Below, piece after piece: positions 51,941 through 60,204 of a stretch of 64,000 nt of DNA. Numbering within the stretch: the first letter of the stretch is position 1; the number at the start of each line of letters is the position of its first letter. The DNA is taken from assembly GCF_007483685.1 (NCBI RefSeq), contig NZ_VMKN01000001.1, positions 1,001,825 through 1,065,824 on the forward strand, read 5' to 3'. Origin of the DNA: Litoribacter populi (lineage in GTDB: Bacteria > Bacteroidota > Bacteroidia > Cytophagales > Cyclobacteriaceae). The translations under genes were made by a program, and so were the position numbers. The notes under the pieces were generated by a model. It was not told the origin of the DNA and did no database searches. It worked only from the letters and a program-made list of their open reading frames with translations.

Positions 51941-52984
51941 TTGTTTAAGTCGCACCTTTATATTGTTTTTTTTACTACCCTGCTCCTCAGCCTTTCCTAT
52001 CAGGCTTTTGGCCAGGATCCACAATATAGCCAGTACTATGCCGCTCCATTGTACCTTAACCCTGCCCTTGCCGGTTCAGAACTGACCACTAGGGTTGGCC
52101 TTAATTATAGAAATCAATGGCCAGGATTGGATGCTAATTTCAGTACTTTTTCCGCCTATGTGGATACCTACATTGAAAATCTGAACAGTGGGTTCGGCTT
52201 CCACATGATGAATGATGTGGAAGGGGCAGCAGGACTCCGGTCGCTAAGTCTTTCAGGGCTTTATTCCTATGAACTCCGACTCTCGGAAGGGGCTTATTTC
52301 CGTCCGGGTTTTCAGGCTAGCTACATTCGAAGGGACATAGGCTACTACGAAAATCTTATTTTCGCCAACCAGATAAACCCGACGGACCCGTTTGGACCCA
52401 CCCTTCCCGGACCGAACGAGGACTTGGGGACACCGGTTAACATGCTGCCGCTATCTTTTGGAGGATTGTTTTTTACGGAAAACTTCTGGCTAGGCGGTGC
52501 TGCCCACCATGTCAACCAGCCCAACCAATCCTTTTTGGACGGGGTGAGTCCGTTACCCTTAAAATGGTCAGTACACGGAGGTTACCGGATTTCTTTGGGG
52601 CAAGGTCCCATGCGGCAGGATTTTACCCATACATTTAAACAGCGCTACATCACACCCACTTTCAATTATAAAAGACAAGGGCCTTTTGAACAATTGGACG
52701 TCGGGGCGTATTTATATGCAGAACCACTTATAGTGGGGTTGTGGTATAGAGGATTGCCCTACAAACCAGTTGAAAGTCAAAGCAACCGTGACGCCATTGT
52801 CCTTTTGGTCGGATTTAGCCTTCCTACAGGATTCAATGTTGGCTACAGCTTTGATTACACGGTTTCTCAACTTGGAATCCAGTCGGGTGGAGCGCACGAG
52901 ATTAGTTTAAGCTATATTTTCCCAGATCCAAACCAAGGTAAACCAAGAAGACGGGATACAATCCTTCCATGCCCCAAGTTTTAA
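51941..52984 (+). CDS. PorP/SprF family type IX secretion membrane protein
   Basis: 347 residues from a TTG start giving the signal peptide LYIVFFTTLLLSLSYQAFGQ; no ATG fits. The family signature QDPQYSQYYAAPLYLNPALA follows, then barrel strands (RNQWPGLDANFSTFSAYVD, GFGFHMMNDVEGAAGLRSLS, SLSGLYSYELRLSEGAYFRP) and a C-terminal SLSYIFPDPNQGKPRR. SprF/PorP proteins are outer-membrane partners for cargo with type B sorting domains (SprB in gliding); the cargo gene lies 80 bp away on the other strand, the usual pairing. The two promoters must share the 51861-51940 gap. Confidence 0.9.
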   Translation: MFKSHLYIVFFTTLLLSLSYQAFGQDPQYSQYYAAPLYLNPALAGSELTTRVGLNYRNQWPGLDANFSTFSAYVDTYIENLNSGFGFHMMNDVEGAAGLRSLSLSGLYSYELRLSEGAYFRPGFQASYIRRDIGYYENLIFANQINPTDPFGPTLPGPNEDLGTPVNMLPLSFGGLFFTENFWLGGAAHHVNQPNQSFLDGVSPLPLKWSVHGGYRISLGQGPMRQDFTHTFKQRYITPTFNYKRQGPFEQLDVGAYLYAEPLIVGLWYRGLPYKPVESQSNRDAIVLLVGFSLPTGFNVGYSFDYTVSQLGIQSGGAHEISLSYIFPDPNQGKPRRRDTILPCPKF

Positions 52985-52996
52985 TGAAAACTGTGT

Positions 52997-54229
52997 ATGG
53001 ATCCGGCTTTGCTGAAGTACCTTTTATTAGGTATAATTACATTGAACCTTATATTTGAGAAGTCCATCAACTGGCTGAATGTCAGAAGGGCCCATTGCTT
53101 GGTGCCTAAGACCTTGGAGCAATACCTGAGTCAAGAAAAAGTGACCGAGTCGGAGGAATATCAAAAAACCAATTACAACTTTGGCTTGATTACCGGGTTA
53201 TTCACCTATCTAATTACAGCGGTATTTATTCTTTTCGGGTTTTTTGGAGACCTAGACGTTTGGCTGCAAAATTTTATTACCGAACCGCTTTTTCGCTCGC
53301 TGATCTATATCGGAATTTTGTTTGTTGGTTCTGATCTGCTTTCCCTTCCTTTTGATTATTATCACACTTTTAAGATTGAGGAAAAATTTGGGTTTAATAA
53401 AACCACCCCGAAAACTTTTTTTGTGGATAAACTGAAAAGCTACATGCTCTCTATTACAGTTGGTGGTATATTGCTTTTAGGCTTATTTTGGTTAATCCAT
53501 CAAATTGGAAGCGATTTCTGGTGGATATTTTGGGCGGTTGCAATGGTATTTATGTTGGCAGTCAATCTTTTTTATACAGCATGGATACTTCCTATTTTCA
53601 ATAAACTTAGTCCATTAGAAGATGGAGAACTCAAAACAAGGATTCTTGCGTATGCCAATTCAGTAGGGTTTTCACTGGATAATATTTTTGTAGTGGACGG
53701 CAGCAAAAGGTCCACAAAGGCAAATGCATTCTTTTCGGGATTTGGGAAAAGGAAGAAAGTTGTACTATTTGATACTCTCATCGATCAGCATACCCCAGAT
53801 GAATTAATTGCGGTGTTAGCCCATGAAATCGGCCATTATAAGAGAAAACACATCTGGTACAATCTGCTGACCAGTTCCCTTCAGGTAGGTGCGATGTTAT
53901 ATATATTGTCTTTGGTGATCTATAATGAAAGCATGAGTTTGGCTTTAGGTGGAAACCAACTGGCAATACATTTAAACCTGATCGGGTTTACGATGTTATT
54001 TTCTCCAATCTCTATGATTTTGGGGATTGGATTAAACATGATGAGCCGGAAACACGAGTATGAAGCAGATGCGTTTGCTAAGGAAACCTTTGCGGGTCAA
54101 CCTTTGGCCGAAGCACTTAAAACGCTCTCAGTGAAAACCCTTAGCCATCTCAATCCACATCCCATCTATGTCTTTGTGCATTACAGCCATCCACCATTGC
54201 TGAAAAGACTGGAAAAGTTGGAAAGTTAA
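52997..54229 (+). CDS. M48 family CAAX-type metalloprotease (Ste24-like)
   Basis: 410 residues, a multi-pass membrane protease. It has the zinc motif in LIAVLAHEIGHYKRKHI (HEIGH) and the third ligand Glu in EYEADAFAKE. Six or seven transmembrane helices surround the site (LLGIITLNLIFEKSINW; FGLITGLFTYLITAVFILFG; ILLLGLFWLIHQI). The Ste24/CAAX prenyl protease family removes C-terminal tripeptides in eukaryotes; bacterial members are membrane quality-control proteases like HtpX. It follows the PorP/SprF gene by 12 nt and may share its transcript; it converges on gpsA with a 4-bp overlap. Confidence 0.92.
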   Translation: MDPALLKYLLLGIITLNLIFEKSINWLNVRRAHCLVPKTLEQYLSQEKVTESEEYQKTNYNFGLITGLFTYLITAVFILFGFFGDLDVWLQNFITEPLFRSLIYIGILFVGSDLLSLPFDYYHTFKIEEKFGFNKTTPKTFFVDKLKSYMLSITVGGILLLGLFWLIHQIGSDFWWIFWAVAMVFMLAVNLFYTAWILPIFNKLSPLEDGELKTRILAYANSVGFSLDNIFVVDGSKRSTKANAFFSGFGKRKKVVLFDTLIDQHTPDELIAVLAHEIGHYKRKHIWYNLLTSSLQVGAMLYILSLVIYNESMSLALGGNQLAIHLNLIGFTMLFSPISMILGIGLNMMSRKHEYEADAFAKETFAGQPLAEALKTLSVKTLSHLNPHPIYVFVHYSHPPLLKRLEKLES

Positions 54230-55296
54230 AGGAAGTCAACATCCACATTGAATGGATATTTCATTAGATATTGAAGTGCTTCTTCAACTTTAAATCCTTC
54301 AAAAAGCACTTTGTAAAGGTTCTCGGTGATCGGAGCTCGCATACCAGTGCTTTCAGCAAAAGTTTTGATTAACTTGACTGTATTGATGCCCTCGGCAACT
54401 TCTTCCATGTCGGCGATGATGTCGGGAAGCTTTTCCCCATTTGCAAGTCTAAAGCCCACTGTGTAATTTCTTGATAATTTAGAGCTACAGGTTGCCACCA
54501 AATCACCGATTCCAGCAAGGCCTATAAATGACTTGGTACCGCCGCCTAAGGCTTTACCCAAGTAGATCAATTCCACCATTCCGCGTGATATTAAAAGTCC
54601 TTTGGCATTTTCTCCTAATCCCATGCCCCCGAGTGCACCTGCAGCGATGGCGATGATGTTTTTCAGTACCCCACTTAACTCCACTCCTATGATATCCTGG
54701 TTGCCGTAAACCTGAAACCTGTCTGATCTAAGCAAACGTTGCCCTTCCAGAATAACCTCATTGTATTTACTGGCGATTACAGTCGCGGCTGGTTGTTTCA
54801 GTGAAAGCTCTTTTGCTAGGTTTGGGCCGGCTAGGCATCCTACCCGTACCACCACGGTTTCATTCAAAATTACCTCGCTCATTGTGGCGATGTTGTCCCT
54901 TTTGATTCTGTCCACCGTCTCCAAAGTCTTCCCTTCTGGAAGTAATAGAGATAACCCTTTGGTGCCATGAATCAGGATATGATATGGATGAAGGAATGGA
55001 GCAAACTGCTGTATCACCTCTCTGAATCCAGTGGAAGAAACTACAGGGAACAGAATTTCACACTTTTGGCAAATGTATTCTATATCAGTTGTCGCTTTAA
55101 TGTTGTGGTGGAGATCTCTTCCTCCAGCTGTATGTTGGGTATTGATCTCATCTACTACTTCGGCTTTACGCGCATAGACGATCACCTGGCTTTTTTCGGC
55201 CAGCATGTTTGCTATTGCGGTTCCAAAACTTCCAATTCCAATTACTCCAACGGGTTTACTGTTCCTAGAAGAGTTTTTCAAGATCATATCCGTCAA
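54226..55296 (-). CDS. gpsA: Glycerol-3-phosphate dehydrogenase [NAD(P)+]
   Basis: 356 residues. Reduces dihydroxyacetone phosphate to sn-glycerol 3-phosphate, the backbone for phospholipids. The Rossmann motif GVIGIGSFGTAIANMLAEK, the HGTKGLSLLLPEG loop, the catalytic Lys in ELSGVLKNIIAIAAGALGGM and the substrate region LISRGMVELIYLG are complete. The start overlaps the acyltransferase gene upstream by 32 bp (23 bp if the ATG at 55287 is used), so the two are coupled; both serve glycerolipid synthesis. Confidence 0.95.
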   Translation of the reverse strand: MTDMILKNSSRNSKPVGVIGIGSFGTAIANMLAEKSQVIVYARKAEVVDEINTQHTAGGRDLHHNIKATTDIEYICQKCEILFPVVSSTGFREVIQQFAPFLHPYHILIHGTKGLSLLLPEGKTLETVDRIKRDNIATMSEVILNETVVVRVGCLAGPNLAKELSLKQPAATVIASKYNEVILEGQRLLRSDRFQVYGNQDIIGVELSGVLKNIIAIAAGALGGMGLGENAKGLLISRGMVELIYLGKALGGGTKSFIGLAGIGDLVATCSSKLSRNYTVGFRLANGEKLPDIIADMEEVAEGINTVKLIKTFAESTGMRAPITENLYKVLFEGFKVEEALQYLMKYPFNVDVDFL

Positions 55297-56962
55297 GTCT
55301 GTTGTGATAAAAATAAAGCAGGTTCATGTCTTCAGTTATAATGTCGCCATTTTCATTCCTGATCAACGGGCGTTTGGCATGGTAAAGTCCGACATTATTG
55401 AGTCCATGTTCGATGATGGCATCTAGGTCCTGCTTGAGGTGAGGGGCGATGTGTACCTTTCCTGCAGCCCTGATTTCCTTGATGTTTTCTAAAACCCTTT
55501 CACATTCCATTTTGAACTGTGAATATGAAATGACCAAATCTTCTTCCGGTAGCCTTAATAAACTAAATAGGTCGAGTTTTTTGTTCTGGCGTTTGAAAAT
55601 CTGGAAGGCGGTAAAGGCGACCAAGTGACTGCTGAATACACGATTAATTTTGTGGAATTCCTCAACAATCCTATTGCCCAGTCTGATGGTATATTGGTCC
55701 TCCCTTTGGGTATCGATGGAGATTTTTCCATCAGACACGAAATAGTCACGAGTGTCAATGTTCCGGCCGTGACTGTCCAAGCTCCGGCCATCCTTGTCTA
55801 CATAATTTCCAAGAACATCCATGGCTTTTCCCACCGAAACAGAGATATCAGATCCTTTTGTGAAAAACTTTACTAGGAATTTGGCAATCTTCAATGAGTT
55901 TGAAAATTCATCCGTCTCCTGATAAAACCTCTCCTGACCAGTAATGGATAGGTGTTCCTGGATTAAGCTTGGAGCCTCAAGCACAAAATGATAATTGATT
56001 GTAACGGGTACAATGAATATCTTACCACCGACATCATCCAGCTTTTTTTGATAATTGGCGCGTTGTGCTTCTACAGCAGTGCTTAATAGGCCAAGTTTGA
56101 GCTTAGACTCAATTTTCCCGCTTCTGGACCGGGTCCCACCTGGAAAGAAAAGGCTATGGCAACCAAATTGTATAGCTTCACTTGAATAAGTCTTTAAGGT
56201 TTCTATGTAGGGAAGGTTTCTTTTCCTCCTATCTACCTTGTAGGCACCCAAGGCATTCATGAAATAGCTAAAAATCTGAATATTGAAAAGGTTGAGCCCT
56301 GCGCCATAGATGAATGGCGGCATGCCCAAGGTGCTAATTGTCCAACCGATAAGGATGCTATCCAGGTTTGAGAAATGCGTAGGCACCATGACTACCGTTC
56401 CTTTGGTAGCCAAATCTCTCAGCTGTTCTGTTTCTCCAATAATTTGAATTTTGTCCTGAAGGGTGTATTGAGTGCTGAAAAGCGATTTGAAGCCTTTTAC
56501 TCTTGCTGCATTTAAAAGCCTGGAAAAACCATAGGTCACTATTCTCCTTGTAGCTTTATAATGACTGTGTTTAAAATTACTTGCTATTTCCTCGGCATAC
56601 CGTGTGGTGATGTCAAGGAGAATATGGTGGTAGGCGATTTTTTTGTCCTTATGAGATAGGCTGCTTTCGGCCGTGAGATGAACCATTCCTGATTTCACCT
56701 TTGACCAAAACTCATAATCATCCTCCGGATCCACCAGCCAAGGATTTTGTTTAACTCTGAGTTTCTCCCTATATAAAGTAGTCTCCAACTCTTCCCTCAA
56801 TATTTCTATGTTATTGCCTGTCAGGGCAATGATGCGATCCCTGGCCGCCAGAGCCACAGCATTGATAAACTCCTTTCGGTGTTTGCTGAGTTTCACGACG
56901 GGCCATTCGTCTTTTTTGGGAAGGATGGGGGCGTATTTATGCTTTATGTAATCGTCAGTCAA
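55265..56962 (-). CDS. Glycerol-3-phosphate/1-acyl-glycerol acyltransferase (PlsB-like)
   Basis: 565 residues, longer than PlsC and shorter than PlsB. The acyltransferase motifs are present in the middle: VVMVPTHFSNLDSILIGW (H-x4-D), YKVDRRKRN, SLFFPGGTRSRSGKIESKLK (motif III) and FIVPVTINYHFVLEAP (motif IV). The N-terminal ~170 residues and the C-terminal ~200 residues are charged and of unknown function. It transfers an acyl chain to glycerol 3-phosphate or a lysolipid. The gpsA gene follows and overlaps, so substrate supply and use are encoded together. Confidence 0.88.
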   Translation of the reverse strand: MTDDYIKHKYAPILPKKDEWPVVKLSKHRKEFINAVALAARDRIIALTGNNIEILREELETTLYREKLRVKQNPWLVDPEDDYEFWSKVKSGMVHLTAESSLSHKDKKIAYHHILLDITTRYAEEIASNFKHSHYKATRRIVTYGFSRLLNAARVKGFKSLFSTQYTLQDKIQIIGETEQLRDLATKGTVVMVPTHFSNLDSILIGWTISTLGMPPFIYGAGLNLFNIQIFSYFMNALGAYKVDRRKRNLPYIETLKTYSSEAIQFGCHSLFFPGGTRSRSGKIESKLKLGLLSTAVEAQRANYQKKLDDVGGKIFIVPVTINYHFVLEAPSLIQEHLSITGQERFYQETDEFSNSLKIAKFLVKFFTKGSDISVSVGKAMDVLGNYVDKDGRSLDSHGRNIDTRDYFVSDGKISIDTQREDQYTIRLGNRIVEEFHKINRVFSSHLVAFTAFQIFKRQNKKLDLFSLLRLPEEDLVISYSQFKMECERVLENIKEIRAAGKVHIAPHLKQDLDAIIEHGLNNVGLYHAKRPLIRNENGDIITEDMNLLYFYHNRLDGYDLEKLF

Positions 56963-57134
56963 GGATCTCTAGTTTAAACGGTTCAAAGATAAGGAAAAAT
57001 AGTTTCCTATCTATGGAGGGGTGAATTACAGAAACTATCAGCAGGCCTCTGGGTTTATGATTTTGGCAACTTATTACCGAATGTCATTTTGTCAATGAAG
57101 TAATAGGTTGTATTATTGCATCTTCAAACCATCG

Positions 57135-58109
57135 ATGAAGCCGGATTTAAAGCAAATACAAGCCCCGATCGCCACGGAAATGGACGATTTTGAGAAGAAG
57201 TTTCGCACCTTTATGAAAAGTAAGGTGAAGCTTCTTGATCATATAACCGGCTATATTGTCAAGCGCAAGGGCAAGCAGATGCGGCCCATGTTTGTTTTTT
57301 TGACTGCTGGTGTGTCGGGGGGGATCACCGAATCCTCTTATCGCGGAGCCGCTCTCATCGAACTTTTGCACACGGCCACACTCGTTCACGATGACGTGGT
57401 GGATGACGCCAACTATCGAAGAGGGTTTTTCTCTGTCAATGCCCTCTGGAAAAACAAAATCGCGGTTCTCGTTGGGGATTACTTACTTTCCCGTGGATTG
57501 CTTCTCAGTGTGGATAATGGTGATTTCGGCTTACTGCAGATTGTGAGCCGTGCCGTTAGGGAAATGAGCGAAGGTGAACTTTTGCAAATTGCCAAAGCAA
57601 GAAAGCTTGATATCACCGAAGATGTCTATTACACCATTATCCAACAGAAAACCGCAAGCCTTATAGCAGCTTGCTGTGCAGTAGGTGCCGCCACTGCCGG
57701 AGTCGATTCCGACCAGGTGGAAAAGATGCGCATCTTTGGGGAAAAGATTGGGATGGCTTTTCAAATCAAGGATGACCTTTTTGATTATGGTAAAGATGAA
57801 GTGGGCAAACCTGTGGGTATTGACATCAAGGAGAAGAAAATGACTCTTCCGCTAATTTTTGCATTGGAGAAATCGTCATGGGTTGAAAAAAAGAAGATCA
57901 TTTACCTCATTCGTAATAAAAATGAGGACAAGAAGTCTGTCAATCAAGTGATTGACTATGTAAAAGCTTCCGGTGGACTTGAATATGCCGAAAGTGTGAT
58001 GAACCGATATTATCAGGAAGCCTTGGAAATACTTTCGACTTTCCCTGCTTCAGAATACAAAACCTCTCTCGAGGCGCTTGTTGAATACACCATCCAAAGG
58101 AAAAAATAG
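57135..58109 (+). CDS. Polyprenyl synthetase (trans-prenyltransferase)
   Basis: 324 residues from the ATG at 57135 (MKPDLKQIQAPIATEMDDF); an ATG at 57108 adds nine unlikely residues. The two Asp-rich motifs are LVHDDVVDDANYRRG (DDxxD) and QIKDDLFDYGKDEVGKP; GKQMRPMFVFLTAGVSGG is the first conserved region. It elongates isopentenyl diphosphate units to a long-chain prenyl diphosphate, probably the menaquinone side chain (octaprenyl or heptaprenyl; chain length not decided). It stands alone before the dcw cluster. Confidence 0.93.
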   Translation: MKPDLKQIQAPIATEMDDFEKKFRTFMKSKVKLLDHITGYIVKRKGKQMRPMFVFLTAGVSGGITESSYRGAALIELLHTATLVHDDVVDDANYRRGFFSVNALWKNKIAVLVGDYLLSRGLLLSVDNGDFGLLQIVSRAVREMSEGELLQIAKARKLDITEDVYYTIIQQKTASLIAACCAVGAATAGVDSDQVEKMRIFGEKIGMAFQIKDDLFDYGKDEVGKPVGIDIKEKKMTLPLIFALEKSSWVEKKKIIYLIRNKNEDKKSVNQVIDYVKASGGLEYAESVMNRYYQEALEILSTFPASEYKTSLEALVEYTIQRKK

Positions 58110-58390
58110 CAAAATTTGGGAAGCTCTCCCACTTTCTCCCCCCTCTAGAAAAAATATTGATTTTTTTCCTACCAGTTTCACTTCCATGTTTATTTGAATA
58201 AAACCACAAATATGGCCTTCAGGCTTTTATTTGGTGGAAAATACAATTTTTTAACCTTATAATTCTAACCAATCTTTGGCGTTTTTAGCAATTAATCAAG
58301 CCCTAACATCATGATCATCAGAAAATAAGATTAGTAATTATTTGCTGAAAAGTTGTGATAAATCAAACTTTTAGATATTTTTATCAACAA
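58110..58390. other. Intergenic region upstream of mraZ
   Basis: AT-rich and without an ORF. I see no tRNA, and the MraZ operator begins directly after it. Confidence 0.5.
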
Positions 58391-58444
58391 GTGGTAAAAA
58401 GTGGGAGAGAGTGGTGGTATGTGTTGAAGCTTTTATTACTTTTG
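58391..58444 (+). promoter_or_regulatory. MraZ operator and dcw promoter
   Basis: GTGGT (58391), GTGGG (58401), GTGGT (58411) and GTG (58421) repeat with an exact 10-bp period, as in the TGGG-N5-type direct repeats bound by MraZ. They lie just before TACTTTTG (58437-58444), a Bacteroidota -7 element, and cover the place where a -33 element would be, so MraZ binding should repress its own operon. Confidence 0.75.
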
Positions 58445-58471
58445 TGATTGTGTAAAACTCTAGAAAACTGA

Positions 58472-58924
58472 ATGGCCAATTTTTTATCCACATTTGAATG
58501 TAAACTCGACGCCAAAGGACGTCTGGTTTTGCCTGCCAAATTCAAGGCGGCATTGCCGGAGGTCAATGGGGCCGAGTTGATTTTGAATATGGACAAATCT
58601 GGCTGTGTAGAGATCCATCCTGCAGCTGATTTTCAAAGAAGAATCATGTCCAAAATCTCAGGGTTGGATGAATTTGATCCAAAAGCCAAATTGTTGCGCA
58701 GGGCTTTGATGTCCAGGGTTTCAGAAGTGGAACTTGATGGGGTTGGAAGGATTCTGGTATCCAAAAAGGTTCTGGAACACGCCGGGATTGAAAGAGAGGC
58801 GCTTTTGGTAGGTGTTGGGAAGTATATAGAAATGTGGAACCCAGAAAGATTCCATGCGACACAAAATGACCTGTCTGAAGAGGAAGAGGCAGAGTTGATA
58901 GCTAAATATTTATCTAATGAGTGA
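58472..58924 (+). CDS. mraZ: Transcriptional regulator MraZ
   Basis: 150 residues, normal length. Two SpoVT-AbrB domains: FLSTFECKLDAKGRLVLPAK (first) and LDGVGRILVSKKVLEHAGIE (second). MraZ binds direct repeats upstream of itself and controls the division and cell wall (dcw) operon; the repeats are visible at 58391-58425. Its stop overlaps the start of rsmH by 8 bp. Confidence 0.95.
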   Translation: MANFLSTFECKLDAKGRLVLPAKFKAALPEVNGAELILNMDKSGCVEIHPAADFQRRIMSKISGLDEFDPKAKLLRRALMSRVSEVELDGVGRILVSKKVLEHAGIEREALLVGVGKYIEMWNPERFHATQNDLSEEEEAELIAKYLSNE

Positions 58925-59825
58925 TCAAGTATATCATGTTCCCGTAATGCTTCAGCAATGTATCGAAGGCTTGGCCATCGATCCTAATGGGATTTATGTG
59001 GACTTGACCTTTGGCGGTGGTGGACATTCCCGGGAGATTTTGAAGCATTTGGACAAGGGTCATTTATATGGTTTTGATCAAGATCCTGATGCTGAGCGAA
59101 ATGTGCCCGAAAGCCCGAATTTTACCTTCGTGGCGGCCAATTTTCGCGATTTGAAGCGTTATTTAAGGCTACATGGAGTGAAGCAGGTTGACGGGATTTT
59201 GGCGGACTTGGGGATTTCTTCCTATCAGATCGATGAACCCACTCGTGGTTTTTCCACAAGGTTTGAAGGTTCGCTCGACATGAGGATGAACAAGTCTTCT
59301 GAAACCACGGCAGCGACAGTTTTGAATACTTATGATGAATCTCAACTGCATAAGGTTTTTGGGATTTATGGAGAGGTCAGAAATGCAAAGACCTTGGCTC
59401 AGGCGGTGGTATCAGAGAGAGCCCAACGTCCATTTGAGACTATTGAGGGCTTTAAGCAGCTTCTCGAGAAATTCGCTCCGAGACATAGAGAGTTTAAATA
59501 TTTTGCTCAGGTGTTCCAGGCATTAAGAATTGAGGTGAATGATGAGATGGGGGCTTTGGAAGATATGCTTGAGCAGACAATTGAAGTATTGAAGCCAGAA
59601 GGCAGGTTGGTGGTGATGAGCTACCATAGCCTTGAGGATAGAATGGTGAAGGATTTCATCAATAAGGGTAAGATTCAAGGGGAAGTGGAAAAAGATTTCT
59701 ATGGAAACCTGATACGACCTTTGGAGCCGGTGAGTCGAAAGGCTTTAGTAGCAGATCAAGAGGAAATAGCCCGTAACAACCGGGCTAGGAGTGCCAAACT
59801 GAGAATAGCGAAGAAAAATGGCTAA
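58917..59825 (+). CDS. rsmH: 16S rRNA (cytosine1402-N4)-methyltransferase
   Basis: 302 residues. SAM-dependent methyltransferase acting on C1402 of 16S rRNA. The family N-terminus YHVPVMLQQCIEGLAIDPNG is followed by the SAM motif VDLTFGGGGHSREIL, then GVKQVDGILADLGISSYQID, RGFSTRFEGSLDMRM and near the end LVVMSYHSLEDRMVKDFI. Order and overlaps with mraZ and ftsL are as in other dcw clusters. Confidence 0.96.
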   Translation: MSDQVYHVPVMLQQCIEGLAIDPNGIYVDLTFGGGGHSREILKHLDKGHLYGFDQDPDAERNVPESPNFTFVAANFRDLKRYLRLHGVKQVDGILADLGISSYQIDEPTRGFSTRFEGSLDMRMNKSSETTAATVLNTYDESQLHKVFGIYGEVRNAKTLAQAVVSERAQRPFETIEGFKQLLEKFAPRHREFKYFAQVFQALRIEVNDEMGALEDMLEQTIEVLKPEGRLVVMSYHSLEDRMVKDFINKGKIQGEVEKDFYGNLIRPLEPVSRKALVADQEEIARNNRARSAKLRIAKKNG

Positions 59826-60204
59826 GAACACATTTCGGACAAAAGAAAAGGAAGGTAAAGCCACGAAGCGTATTTCGAATGGTAACAGCTTATTTAGCTT
59901 TATCGAAAAGAAACTGGATATCACCGGTCTGATTGGATATGGGATTCCAGTAAAGCTAGTGCCTCCGTTTTTATACGCGGCCACTTTAGCTTTGATCTAC
60001 ATTTGGAGCAATCACAGGGCGGAAAGTACAATCCGGGAAATTAACCGGGTTCAGCAGGAAGTGGAAGATTTGAGAGCGGATGTTACGACTTTGGAAGCCG
60101 ACTACATGTTTAGCTCCAAGCAGTCTGAAGTGGCTAAAAAAATGCAAGTATTGGGGGTTTATGAAATAGATGAACCACCTATGAAAATAAAAGTGAAGAA
60201 GTGA
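59818..60204 (+). CDS. FtsL-like cell division membrane protein
   Basis: 128 residues. A basic cytoplasmic N-terminus (MAKNTFRTKEKEGKATKRIS) precedes one membrane segment (LVPPFLYAATLALIYIW) and a coiled coil (RAESTIREINRVQQEVEDLR). This is the small bitopic FtsL form found between rsmH and the PBP gene; sequence similarity to E. coli FtsL is minimal, so the call rests on topology and position. It overlaps rsmH by 8 bp and the PBP gene by 4 bp. Confidence 0.85.
   Translation: MAKNTFRTKEKEGKATKRISNGNSLFSFIEKKLDITGLIGYGIPVKLVPPFLYAATLALIYIWSNHRAESTIREINRVQQEVEDLRADVTTLEADYMFSSKQSEVAKKMQVLGVYEIDEPPMKIKVKK

Noticed and set aside
58110-58471. Replication origin before mraZ
   Set aside because: No cluster of DnaA boxes and no dnaA/dnaN nearby; the repeats are MraZ sites.
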